The notes beneath the pieces are model-generated. The model saw only the letters and a program-made list of their open reading frames with translations. It ran no database searches and had not been told where the DNA came from. Positions 1 to 7,553 of a DNA stretch of 64,000 nt are shown piece by piece. This DNA is from Treponema sp. (lineage in GTDB: Bacteria > Spirochaetota > Spirochaetia > Treponematales > Treponemataceae): positions 103,100 through 167,099 of the forward strand of contig JAGCNW010000027.1 in assembly GCA_017645785.1 (NCBI GenBank), written 5' to 3'. The position numbers and the translations under genes were made by a program. How positions within the stretch are numbered: the stretch's first letter is position 1; every line of letters starts with the position of its first letter.

Positions 1-2686
1 AGCCTGTTCCGCTGATTGAAATATTGTCCCAATCGACGTTGAGGAATTTGCCTTCTTTGCTTTGACTTGCGCCTATGCCCAGGCTTCCGCCTCCGGTGAC
101 ATTTAGCAAAGAGCCGTCCGCTCCTTCAAGCGACAAGTCGCCGTTGATTGTTTGCGCGTCGTTGACTGTTAGCGTTCCGCCGGCGCTGGTCATCGCAAGC
201 GTTCCGATTGTGTTTGCGCCGCTAAGCTTTATTTGAACTGCGGGAGTCGCGCAAGAAAATTCTGTTGTGAACTTGTTGCCGTCAACAATCTCCAGGCTTC
301 CTCCGCTTCCGCCGCTTGGATCATAGACAAAGTTTGCGATATTGGCGTTGTTTCCTGTGAATTTTGCGGACATTCCTGTGGCTTTTACAGTTTCGGTTGA
401 GCTGAACGTTCCAGATCCGCCGTTAAAGTCGCTTTCGAACGTCAAGTTTGCGCTCGCGTCAAGCGTTCCGTTGTTTGTGATGTCGCCAGTTACGATAAGG
501 GCGCCCGATACAGTCGCTGTCGCGCCGGCGTCTACTGTAAGCGCGGCGAGCGTTCCGCCTCCTAGGCTGGATGAGCCTGCGGCGGCTTTTATTGTCGGAT
601 TGTCGGCATATTCATTTATGGCGATATTTTCTGTCGCGCTTGCGTTGTTTAATGTCGCGGTGTAGCCGCCGGACAATTTTGCGACGGCAATTCCGCCGCT
701 AGCCGCAGTGTTTGCGACTGTTGTCGCCGCGCCCATTGACAATTCCGCTACAGTGACAGCGCCCGCTCCGGAGTTGGTCAATTCGCCGCCCGCGCTTTGG
801 ACAGTTCCCAAATAGCTTGTGGCCGCGGCGCTTGTCGTGATGTTGCCCGTGGTCGTTGTTATCGTTCCGCCAGCGCCGGTAACGGCTCCGTTAAATGTTA
901 TGTCGTTGGCGGCGGCGCTGATTGTTCCGCCGTTTGTGACTGGTCCGGTTATGGCAACCGCGGCGCTTGTGGCGAGCGTTCCGCTGTTTGTGATTCCGTT
1001 GGTTGTCGTTATGTCGCCGTTGACGGTGGCTTTTGATCCGCCGTTTATCACAAGCGAGTCGAGCGTTCCGCCTGCCAAAAGTATGTTTTTGCTGCTTGCG
1101 GCGACGGCGATTTTTGTCGCGGCGTCGTAGGAGTTGATTGTCATTCCGTTGTCGGCTGAAACGCTTTTTATCGTGGCGTTGTAGGCGCCCGACAACTTTG
1201 TCAACACTAAAGTTCCGCTTGCGGAATTGGTGACAACGCTGTTGTCGCTCATTGCAAAGTCCGCCACAGTTGTCGAGCCGCTTCCGGAATTGGTGAAGGC
1301 GCCGCCCGCGCATTGAACTGTTCCAAAAGCGCTTGCCGAGCCGCCGCTTACGGTTACGCCGCCGGTTGTCATTGTGACAGTTCCGCTTGCGCTGTCGACG
1401 GCTCCAGCAAAAGTGATTGAGTTGGCGCCGACAGAAATCGTTCCGTCGTTTGTAGTCGTGCCTGTGACTGTAAGGTTTCCGGCGACCGCCGTCTCGGCGC
1501 TTCCACTTACGGTAAGCGCGGCGATTGTTCCCGTTCCCAAAGCGCAAGAGCCCGCGGTGACTGCAATTGTCGGAGAGCCATCGTAAGAAGAAACAGTTAT
1601 GGCGTTTGTTCCGCCTGTCAAGGTTGCCGCGCGGTTTCCTGTAAGTTTTGTTATCGTAAGCGCGCCGCCCGTTGAGTTTGTGACGGAAGTGTCGGCTCCC
1701 ATTTGAAGCTCAGCGAGAGTGAGCGCGCCGCTTCCTGAGTTTGAAATCGTCCCGCCGGAACTTTGGACTGTTCCAAGGCTGCTCGCGGCGGCCGCGCTTG
1801 TCGTTATGTTTCCTGTTGTCGTAATAATTGTTCCGCTTGCGCCGGCAACTGCGCCGGCAAATGTCACGCCGCCTGTCGCCGCGCTGATTGTTTCAGTGTT
1901 TGCGACGGAACTTTTAAATGTCAACGTTCCGCCTGTTGTTTTTAATGTTTCTGTGTTTGATACTGGTCCTGTAGCGTTTAAATTTCCGCTAAGAGTGATT
2001 GTTCCCGCGTTGTCGATGGCGGGGTAGTCGGTGTTTGTGTAATTGTCGTTTGTGCTCCATGTAAGGCTTGCCGCGGTTACCGTTCCGCCAGAAGTGACTT
2101 TTAGCGCGTTGCAGCCGACATTCGAGTCGCCCTGCAAGTCGATCGTTCCGGCTTGGAGCGTTCCGTCAACTTGGACTAGACTTTTTGGAATTGAGTTTGT
2201 GGCGGAGTGGGTCAGCGCGGCGGCCGTAAGCTTGTTTCCGCCGTCAACCAAAAGCTTTGTGCCCGAATGTGTGTACAAGGTTCCAGTACATTCCGCCTCG
2301 CAGTCGATTTCCAACGTTCCGATTACGCCGCCGGTGGAGGACGCGCGGTTAAAGTCCATCGCGCCAAAGGTGATTTTTTTTGTTCCGGTAAGTTTTGTCG
2401 TCCAGTCAGTCCCAACATATTGCGCGGCCCCGGATTTTTGTATGTTCAAAGCGGCAACCGTTATGTCCTCGTCAATCGTAACGGTGTAGTTTCCAGCGAT
2501 GTAGGCTGTGTCGCCAGTTGTCGGGTAGGCTGTCGCGACTGCTCCAGTTTCGCTTTCTGTCCGCCAGTTTTCTACGGTTGTCCAGTTTGTGTCCGCGCCG
2601 CCGCCCGCCCAATAATAGGTTTCCGCAAAAAGAGGCATGGCAAAAGAGAAGAAGATTAATGTCAAAAGGCGCAAAGACTTTTTCAC
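1..2686 (-). CDS. Very large repeat-built exported surface protein (5' part; 3' end outside window)
   Basis: An open frame runs on the minus strand from a GTG at 2686 to the window edge, at least 895 codons; I confirmed the same frame at about 2580, 1800, 960 and 60. The N-terminus MKKSLRLLTLIFFSFAMPLFA is a clear signal peptide. The rest is Gly/Thr/Ala/Ser/Asn-rich with short beta-strand-like units such as GTITTTTGNITTS, LTNSGAGAVTVAEL and LGGGTLAAL. This suggests a right-handed beta-helix of the autotransporter or filamentous-adhesin kind, probably at the cell surface. No catalytic motif is visible. An ATG at 2694 is out of frame and hits TGA after two codons; the only early in-frame ATG (codon 17) lies inside the signal peptide, so GTG is the best start although no ribosome site precedes it. 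The substrate or ligand is unknown. Confidence 0.8.
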   Translation of the reverse strand, partial: MKKSLRLLTLIFFSFAMPLFAETYYWAGGGADTNWTTVENWRTESETGAVATAYPTTGDTAYIAGNYTVTIDEDITVAALNIQKSGAAQYVGTDWTTKLTGTKKITFGAMDFNRASSTGGVIGTLEIDCEAECTGTLYTHSGTKLLVDGGNKLTAAALTHSATNSIPKSLVQVDGTLQAGTIDLQGDSNVGCNALKVTSGGTVTAASLTWSTNDNYTNTDYPAIDNAGTITLSGNLNATGPVSNTETLKTTGGTLTFKSSVANTETISAATGGVTFAGAVAGASGTIITTTGNITTSAAAASSLGTVQSSGGTISNSGSGALTLAELQMGADTSVTNSTGGALTITKLTGNRAATLTGGTNAITVSSYDGSPTIAVTAGSCALGTGTIAALTVSGSAETAVAGNLTVTGTTTNDGTISVGANSITFAGAVDSASGTVTMTTGGVTVSGGSASAFGTVQCAGGAFTNSGSGSTTVADFAMSDNSVVTNSASGTLVLTKLSGAYNATIKSVSADNGMTINSYDAATKIAVAASSKNILLAGGTLDSLVINGGSKATVNGDITTTNGITNSGTLATSAAVAITGPVTNGGTISAAANDITFNGAVTGAGGTITTTTGNITTSAAATSYLGTVQSAGGELTNSGAGAVTVAELSMGAATTVANTAASGGIAVAKLSGGYTATLNNASATENIAINEYADNPTIKAAAGSSSLGGGTLAALTVDAGATATVSGALIVTGDITNNGTLDASANLTFESDFNGGSGTFSSTETVKATGMSAKFTGNNANIANFVYDPSGGSGGSLEIVDGNKFTTEFSCATPAVQIKLSGANTIGTLAMTSAGGTLTVNDAQTINGDLSLEGADGSLLNVTGGGSLGIGASQSKEGKFLNVDWDNISISGTG
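480..1880 (-). repeat. Three degenerate intragenic modules of about 150-170 residues
   Basis: Within the large minus-strand protein the block GT(I/V)T-TTG-(I/V)T-S, then LGTVQS-GG, then TNSGSG--TVAE, then KL-G--NATL, then a TIAVAAGS-like strand recurs with anchors near 1833, 1385 and 868. Spacing is about 450 and 520 bases. Copies are diverged at DNA level, so they look like old duplications and not a fresh tandem array. Confidence 0.65.
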
Positions 2687-2789
2687 TTTTTCATTATCGG
2701 AAAATTTGAAAAACTAGTTAAGGAAATATTTATATAGTAGATTATTGCGGAGGCTTTGCAAGACGCTAGCAAAAAAGCGCTAAATCAAC

Positions 2790-2801
2790 TATTATGTAGG
2801 C
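2790..2801 (+). promoter_or_regulatory. -10 box directly before the macrodomain gene (leaderless start)
   Basis: TATTAT at 2790-2795 lies six bases before the ATG at 2802 and there is no Shine-Dalgarno sequence. Transcription would be expected to begin at or next to the A of the start codon. The -35 region is weak. Confidence 0.5.
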
Positions 2802-3314
2802 ATGGAAACGGCATTGAAAATCATTTCTGGCGACATAACCAAGTTTGACGGAGACGCGATTGTAAACGCGGCCAACCAAAGCCTTTTGGGAGGCGGAGGC
2901 GTTGACGGAGCGATTCACGCTGCGGCGGGCGTTGGCCTTTTAAAGGAATGCATGACGCTTGGCGGCTGCAAGACGGGCCAGGCAAAAATCACGGGCGGCC
3001 ACAATTTAAAGGCGCGCTTTGTGGTTCACACGGTGGGGCCTGTTTACTACGAACATTCGCCGCAAGAAGCCCGCGCGCTTTTGCAAAGCTGCTACAAAAA
3101 TTCGATTGAGCTTGCCCGCCAAAAGGGCTGCCAATCGATGGCCTTTCCTTTGATAAGCGCGGGCGTTTACGGTTATCCCAAAGAACAGGCGCTTGAGGTT
3201 GCCGTTCAGACTATAAAAGAATTTGGCGAGGGCCTTGACTGCTCGATCGTTTTGTTCGACCGCGAGGCTTGGACAATCGCCAAGGAAAAATTTTCGGATT
3301 TGGCAAAAGAATGA
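2802..3314 (+). CDS. Macrodomain protein, ADP-ribose / O-acetyl-ADP-ribose hydrolase type
   Basis: The 170-residue product is a single macrodomain. NAAN at residues 22-25, the glycine loop GGGGVDGAIH at 30-39 and the second loop SAGVYGYP near 125 are the ADP-ribose-binding signatures of the MacroD/YmdB group. Members remove O-acetyl groups from O-acetyl-ADP-ribose or mono-ADP-ribose from proteins in the cytoplasm. The length matches stand-alone bacterial macrodomains. The gene overlaps the next start by ATGA, so it is translationally coupled to the ribosome rescue factor. Which ADP-ribosylated substrate it serves is not visible; a predicted ADP-ribosyltransferase toxin lies about 42 kb away, but a link would be speculation. 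Confidence 0.9.
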   Translation: METALKIISGDITKFDGDAIVNAANQSLLGGGGVDGAIHAAAGVGLLKECMTLGGCKTGQAKITGGHNLKARFVVHTVGPVYYEHSPQEARALLQSCYKNSIELARQKGCQSMAFPLISAGVYGYPKEQALEVAVQTIKEFGEGLDCSIVLFDREAWTIAKEKFSDLAKE

Positions 3315-3724
3315 ACGCAAGCGAACTGCATAAATCGATAGAAGAAAATTCTCAATTGACTTTCGCGCGCAGCGGCGGAAAGGGCGGGCAAAACGTCAAC
3401 AAAGTCAACACAAAAGTCCACTTGTCGCTCTCTGTTTCCAACTTGAACGGAATCAGCGAGGAGGAACGGATTCGCTTGCGCCAAAAACTCGCGGCAATCA
3501 TAAACAGCCAGGACTGCATTTTCTTGGACGTTGACGACGAGCGCTACCAAGAGCTCAACCGCAAAATCGCCCTAAGCCGCGTTGAAAACCGCATCGTCAC
3601 CGCCCTCAAAATTCCCAAAAAGCGAAAGAAGACCAAGCCCACCCAAGCCAGCAAGGAACGCAAGCTAAAGCTAAAAAAAATCCGCTCCGAACTAAAGCGA
3701 AGCCGCGCTAAGATTTGGCAGTAG
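3311..3724 (+). CDS. arfB: ArfB-type peptidyl-tRNA hydrolase, ribosome rescue factor
   Basis: This 137-residue protein has the release-factor catalytic loop GGKGGQNVNKV, with GGQ at residues 25-27, and a strongly basic C-terminal tail (KKRKKTKPTQ and beyond). It lacks the codon-recognition domains of RF1/RF2. That matches ArfB (YaeJ, about 140 residues), which enters stalled ribosomes without a stop codon; the basic tail reads the empty mRNA channel and GGQ hydrolyses peptidyl-tRNA. I chose the ATG at 3311 because it overlaps the macrodomain stop as ATGA; an upstream in-frame start would lie deep inside that gene. The two genes form an operon. Confidence 0.88.
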   Translation: MNASELHKSIEENSQLTFARSGGKGGQNVNKVNTKVHLSLSVSNLNGISEEERIRLRQKLAAIINSQDCIFLDVDDERYQELNRKIALSRVENRIVTALKIPKKRKKTKPTQASKERKLKLKKIRSELKRSRAKIWQ

Positions 3725-3727
3725 ACG

Positions 3728-3795
3728 GGGAACTGTCGCAAGACCAAGAAGCGCCCCGCCTGAGATTGCTTGCAAGCCTAAGAAGCGCCCCAGCC
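3728..3795. repeat. Intergenic copy of the CAAGACCAA micro-repeat
   Basis: Between the convergent arfB and glycosylase genes, GCAAGACCAAGAAGCGCCCC and a partner with GCAAGCCTAAGAAGCGCCCC lie about 40 bases apart. The first resembles the CAAGACCAAAA core embedded in several coding regions of this window. No gene is seen in this stretch. Confidence 0.4.
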
Positions 3796-3800
3796 CCGAA

Positions 3801-4355
3801 TTACTTCAACCATTCCAAAATGCTTTTCCATTCTGCAAGCAGGCGGTCAAAGGACCATGCGGCGTTGGCCGGGCTGGGACTGGGAAGACAAGCCGCGCTT
3901 TGTTGGCAGAACGGCTCGTAAAGGGCGGCGCAATGTTTTTGCCACAATTTGAATGCGGTTTGGCCCGCGCAAAAGACGCGGCGGATTTTGGCTTTTCTAA
4001 AAATCTCTGTAAAGTCGTTGGGAACGGCGTTCTTTATGCTTGAGTCGGCCGCTCCCTCTATGTCGCAGGAGGCAAGAACGTCCCAAAGCGCGATTTTGTG
4101 GTCCAGCAAAAATTTCCGGCGTTCGTTGATGGTGGCTTTTGCGTCCGCCGCGTTGTTGGGCAGGCGCAACGATTCCCCAAAGACAGCGGGAAGGACGCGC
4201 CAAAAGCGGTTTTGCGGATGCATGTAAAAGAATCCTGCGGCGCGGCTTTTTGGCGAGGGCATCGTTCCCAAAATTAGGATGCGGCTCCGCTCGTTCCACA
4301 CCGGCGGAATTTGGTGAATGATTTTTTGCGGCTTTTCATTAATCGAGCGCGGCAT
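3801..4355 (-). CDS. DNA-deoxyinosine glycosylase (uracil-DNA glycosylase superfamily, family 6 type)
   Basis: The 184-residue product shows ILGTMPSPKS (residues 28-37), the UDG-superfamily motif 1 region, followed by FFYMHPQNRFW (42-52), characteristic of hypoxanthine-DNA glycosylases of family 6. SPSPANA near the C-terminus matches the usual S(T/S)SPANA motif. The expected reaction is removal of deaminated purine (hypoxanthine) from DNA, opening base-excision repair. I start at the Met giving MPRSINEKPQ; an upstream in-frame Met at 4400 would only add residues overlapping the upstream gene. The gene overlaps the end of the alkyltransferase gene by 17 bases and is probably cotranscribed with it. 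Confidence 0.8.
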   Translation of the reverse strand: MPRSINEKPQKIIHQIPPVWNERSRILILGTMPSPKSRAAGFFYMHPQNRFWRVLPAVFGESLRLPNNAADAKATINERRKFLLDHKIALWDVLASCDIEGAADSSIKNAVPNDFTEIFRKAKIRRVFCAGQTAFKLWQKHCAALYEPFCQQSAACLPSPSPANAAWSFDRLLAEWKSILEWLK

Positions 4356-4716
4356 CGTCCGTTCCCCATTCAGCTTGCAATTGCGCGCACATTGCGTCAA
4401 AGTCGTCCTGACTTATCGCATGCCGCTCCATGTCGACGTGGCCTTTTTCGAACGCCACTCCTTCGTCCTCCAGTTTTTGGCGCTGGACTCCGCTCCCCCC
4501 AAAGGCAAAACTCCCCGAGCAAAAGCCCTTCGCGTTGACCACTCTGTGGCAGGGCGTCACTGAATTGCTAGGATTTTTGTGCAGCACGTTCCCCACATAC
4601 CGCCTCAAATTGCGGTTCCCCACAAGCGCGGCCACCTGCGAATACGAGGCCACCTTTCCCCTAGGAATCAACCTCACCGCGGCGTATATTTTTTGCGCAA
4701 GACTTTTCTCGGGCAT
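4339..4716 (-). CDS. Short MGMT-family O6-alkylguanine-DNA alkyltransferase
   Basis: The 125-residue protein carries only the C-terminal DNA-binding and active-site domain of the Ogt/MGMT family: IPRGKVASYSQVAALVG (residues 17-33), the RRYVGNVLHKNP recognition region and TPCHRVV with acceptor Cys at 56. Because Cys is present rather than Trp, it should be a true suicide alkyltransferase and not an alkyltransferase-like protein. Full-length Ogt is about 170 residues, so the N-terminal domain is missing. It is followed by an overlapping deoxyinosine glycosylase gene, making a two-gene direct-reversal/base-excision unit. A good promoter sits immediately upstream and leaves almost no leader. Confidence 0.85.
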   Translation of the reverse strand: MPEKSLAQKIYAAVRLIPRGKVASYSQVAALVGNRNLRRYVGNVLHKNPSNSVTPCHRVVNAKGFCSGSFAFGGSGVQRQKLEDEGVAFEKGHVDMERHAISQDDFDAMCAQLQAEWGTDDAALD

Positions 4717-4751
4717 GGTGGAATTGTATTCCGGGGCGAGGAAAGTTTCAA
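4717..4751 (-). promoter_or_regulatory. TTGAAA-17-TACAAT promoter abutting the alkyltransferase ATG
   Basis: Read on the minus strand, TTGAAA (4751-4746), a 17-base spacer and TACAAT (4728-4723) are followed after six bases by the ATG at 4716. No ribosome site is present, so a leaderless mRNA is predicted. Confidence 0.65.
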
Positions 4752-4809
4752 TTGCTTTTTAAGAAAAAATAGAATATAATTATAAAAGATATCTTGATAA
4801 GGGGGCGCT

Positions 4810-5082
4810 ATGACATATCATTTTATGACTCTAAATGACGGAACGGAAATCGTCCATTCAGAAATGCTGGATGACGGACGCGTTAAAGTTTCCATCGAAA
4901 CCCCCGACGAAAAACTATGCTTTAAGCGCGCCGCTTGTTGGCTCCCCAAGCAAGAATGGACTGATATTTACGGCTACACGGAAGAAGAATTGAATTACCT
5001 CAAAGAGTTGGTCGATTCCGAAAAACATTTGATTTTGGAATTTTCCAAAACGGGCGGGTTTGACAATGCCTCAGGTTTTTAA
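4810..5082 (+). CDS. Small acidic protein of unknown function, partner of DUF4160 gene
   Basis: I do not recognise a family. The 90-residue product is acidic and mixed alpha/beta, with LNDGTEIVHSEMLDDGRVKV at the N-terminus and a helical segment EEELNYLKELVDSEKHLI. A GGGGGCGCT ribosome site lies just before the ATG, and an AT-rich TATAAT-containing promoter region lies at about 4770-4790. It overlaps the next gene by 17 bases, so the two products are probably made together. DUF4160 proteins are often encoded beside a small partner and have been suspected to be toxin-antitoxin-like, but nothing in the sequence proves that here. Confidence 0.65.
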   Translation: MTYHFMTLNDGTEIVHSEMLDDGRVKVSIETPDEKLCFKRAACWLPKQEWTDIYGYTEEELNYLKELVDSEKHLILEFSKTGGFDNASGF

Positions 5083-5344
5083 GATTGGTTCCTATTGGGT
5101 ATACTTTTGGCTTGACGAAAACGTTCCGCTAGAGCCGATTCATGTCCATGTTTCGGAAGGCAAGCCCGTTCCCAACGCAACGAAAATTTGGATAACAAAA
5201 AATGGCCGCTGTTCGCTCGCCAACAACAAGTCAAAAATCCCCGCGGCCACATTGAACAATATAATCCGAATCATAGAAATGCGCATCCCAGAGATTGAAA
5301 AGAAGTGGTTGGATACGTTTTCTAAGATTTCATATTATTGTTGA
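5066..5344 (+). CDS. DUF4160 domain protein
   Basis: MPQVFKIGSYWVYFWLDE and the following PIHVHVSEGKP are the typical DUF4160 start (strand, FW turn, then the HVHV motif). The 92-residue length is normal for the family. An in-frame Met two codons upstream (5060) is also possible; MPQ is the usual family start. Function is unknown; the family commonly occurs in two-gene units with a DNA-binding or small acidic partner, as here. Confidence 0.75.
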   Translation: MPQVFKIGSYWVYFWLDENVPLEPIHVHVSEGKPVPNATKIWITKNGRCSLANNKSKIPAATLNNIIRIIEMRIPEIEKKWLDTFSKISYYC

Positions 5345-5352
5345 ACGCTGAT

Positions 5353-6567
5353 TCATAAATCTGCTGGGCATTTATGGTGTTCCCACAAGTATAGAAGAAT
5401 TGATGCCAACAAATGAAATGCCAAGCCAAAGCCGAACATCATAATTATAAAGTTCATGTTCATTGTAAAAAATCCGTTCTTGAAAAGAATGAACAGAGTT
5501 CCATAATATCCGATGTTCACCAAAATAGAAATAATCATTAGGTAAATAGTTTTTCCTCTTGAAACAAACCAAGCGTCTATGCAAGCGGAAGCGATGAACG
5601 CAAAATAAAATGGAATGCTTGGAAGAACTATTGAAAGAATAGTCGGAGCGTCCGAGGCCATCGGACCTGCGATGAACCATCTCCAAAACGGCATCGTGAT
5701 TAACCACAATATTCCAATAGCGATGGCGTACTGCCAAGTATTTTTTATTGTAAGTTTTTCAAGATTGTTTTTCTTTATTATTTCTCCCAAGCTCATGACA
5801 GGAATCAAGAGCCAGCCCCAAATAAAATTGTTTGCGACCCAGTAATTTCCAGAAGAAGCGACGGCGTTCACCATTTTGCAAATCATAATGGCATAGAAGA
5901 TATTGTCCAATAATATTTGAACGCCGGAGAAAGCGCCGATGCGACCCCAATCTTTTATCCAAGAGACTTCACATTTTCCAAAGCTTATGTATTTTCTGCG
6001 TAGCGCCAATACTAGCGCCGTTATTGCAACAATGCTGTTGACTATTATTTCGGAATATGACGCTCCGATGTCTTTAAAGCGGGAAATCATAAGAAAATCG
6101 AATAGATATAGCATTGCGACTTTGCAAATGAGCAAAGCGCAAACTGTTCTATGGTCTTGGTTTAGCGTAAAGAGCAAAATCATAAACGCACTTATATACG
6201 CTATTAAAAGAGAAAACGATTGCAAGAAAAGATACTGCGCGGCGTAAGAGGCGTTCATAAAGTCAGCGATTGTTCCAACCTTTAACGCGATTGCAAAAGT
6301 GAATAGTATGTAAATTCCAAATGAGATTAGGAACGCCAATCCGTTTTTGCGAGAGGAACTCTTTTCTGGCTTTAGCAAAAAATAAAGCGGAACCGTCAGC
6401 GTCGTCACAATCGTTTCGTCAATCAAGTCGAACCATTCCATTTGACCAAGAATGTCTATGCTGACTTTGTTGATTGAAACTATGTTCATCCTAAAAAGCA
6501 GATAAATTGAAGGAACTAACGCCCACAGCGTCAGCGACGCGAATAGTTTATAGTCTTTTTTGTCCAT
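5353..6567 (-). CDS. Polytopic membrane protein, MATE/MOP-exporter-like
   Basis: The 404-residue product has about ten to twelve hydrophobic segments and few soluble loops. The pattern (SIDILGQMEWFDLIDETIV, LTVPLYFLL, a conserved-looking WGRIGAFSGVQILLDNIFY in the middle starting a second half) resembles MATE-type exporters with two bundles, but I see no motif that fixes substrate or family. It lies 8 bases downstream of another membrane-protein gene and is probably cotranscribed with it. Local base composition is AT-richer than the flanking housekeeping genes. Confidence 0.6.
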   Translation of the reverse strand: MDKKDYKLFASLTLWALVPSIYLLFRMNIVSINKVSIDILGQMEWFDLIDETIVTTLTVPLYFLLKPEKSSSRKNGLAFLISFGIYILFTFAIALKVGTIADFMNASYAAQYLFLQSFSLLIAYISAFMILLFTLNQDHRTVCALLICKVAMLYLFDFLMISRFKDIGASYSEIIVNSIVAITALVLALRRKYISFGKCEVSWIKDWGRIGAFSGVQILLDNIFYAIMICKMVNAVASSGNYWVANNFIWGWLLIPVMSLGEIIKKNNLEKLTIKNTWQYAIAIGILWLITMPFWRWFIAGPMASDAPTILSIVLPSIPFYFAFIASACIDAWFVSRGKTIYLMIISILVNIGYYGTLFILFKNGFFTMNMNFIIMMFGFGLAFHLLASILLYLWEHHKCPADL

Positions 6568-6575
6568 TGGTTTTA

Positions 6576-7397
6576 CTACCAGTGTAGAATTGGCAGCCGC
6601 AGCGCTGTGAATATTTTTTGCGCAGCTTTGGGTAGACTAGGATCTATCGCAAAGTGAACGGTGACATAAATCACGATTGTAGATACGACCACTACACCAA
6701 ATTTTACCAACACCGCTGGCGTTGAAAAACCGCACGAATAGCTAAATGTAAAATAAAGCAAAAGAATGAAGATTGAGAAAAGCAGGAATTTGTCGGACAT
6801 CATAAAACAGGCAAGGTAAGTCATCGCCAGCGTCAACGCCGAAACGATCTTCTTTGATCCGCTTTTTGCCGTAAGCAGGACGACGATTTTTAGAAGGCCA
6901 AAGATGATGAGGCCGAGGCCTGTCGCGCACGCTTGCAGAATTTTTGTATTCTTTGGAATTTTATCCTGAATGGCTTCAACTTTTATTAGAGTGTCGCCAA
7001 TTTTCTCTGCGAATGATGTGTATTTATAGAGCTGGTCAAACGGCGCGTCTGTAAGCAGCGACGGCTTTATCGCTATGACAATGGCGGCGACAAATACAAG
7101 GCTTGCGATTATGTCCAAGATTGCGAGCGCTATTGTCAGGCCAAGAGACGTCGGCGCTTGATTGTTTTGCGCTGTGTCTTTTGTTTCCGTCGCGGAGGAA
7201 TCTTTTTTTGTCGTGTCGGAGTCATCGCTCGATTGAGCGACATTCTCAGTAGAGTCTTGCTCTTGGCTTTCGCCGGCTTTTTTGCTTTGAAATTTGCCTT
7301 TAAGCTTTTGGCTAAAATCTGCAAACGAGTTTTTTGCAGCTGAAACATATTCGTCAATGGATTTTTGAGCTTTTTCAAGAATGTCTTTTGCGTTCAT
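6576..7397 (-). CDS. Membrane protein with long charged N-terminal region, function unknown
   Basis: The first roughly 90 of 273 residues are highly charged and low-complexity (many Lys, Asp, Ser, Thr, Gln), beginning MNAKDILEKAQKSIDEYVSA and likely forming a coiled coil. The remainder has four or five membrane segments, the first near LGLTIALAILDIIASLVFV. A strong AAGGAG site precedes the ATG. No family is recognised. It is the first gene of a two-gene unit with the MATE-like protein. Confidence 0.7.
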   Translation of the reverse strand: MNAKDILEKAQKSIDEYVSAAKNSFADFSQKLKGKFQSKKAGESQEQDSTENVAQSSDDSDTTKKDSSATETKDTAQNNQAPTSLGLTIALAILDIIASLVFVAAIVIAIKPSLLTDAPFDQLYKYTSFAEKIGDTLIKVEAIQDKIPKNTKILQACATGLGLIIFGLLKIVVLLTAKSGSKKIVSALTLAMTYLACFMMSDKFLLFSIFILLLYFTFSYSCGFSTPAVLVKFGVVVVSTIVIYVTVHFAIDPSLPKAAQKIFTALRLPILHW

Positions 7398-7553
7398 TAT
7401 TTTTCACTCCTTAAAAACAAGTTAATTATACCACAACTTTTATCAAATATAATGGAAAAAAAGCGAAAAACGCCTGTAGGCCCCCCCGATATTGCGCATT
7501 CCGCAAAAATTTAATAAAATAAAATATCTTCAATAAAGTTAAAGGAGAAAAAA
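7398..7553. other. Divergent intergenic region with a 7-C tract
   Basis: The region separates the minus-strand membrane operon from putP. It contains a run of seven C at 7481-7487 about 67 bases before putP and AT-rich sequence after it. AAAGGAG sits just before the putP ATG. No complete -35/-10 pair stands out. Confidence 0.5.

Noticed and set aside
891..1547. Arg/Asn-rich minus-strand frame within the left-edge gene
   Set aside because: It is in a different frame from the continuous minus-strand gene, which has a signal peptide and repeated protein modules.
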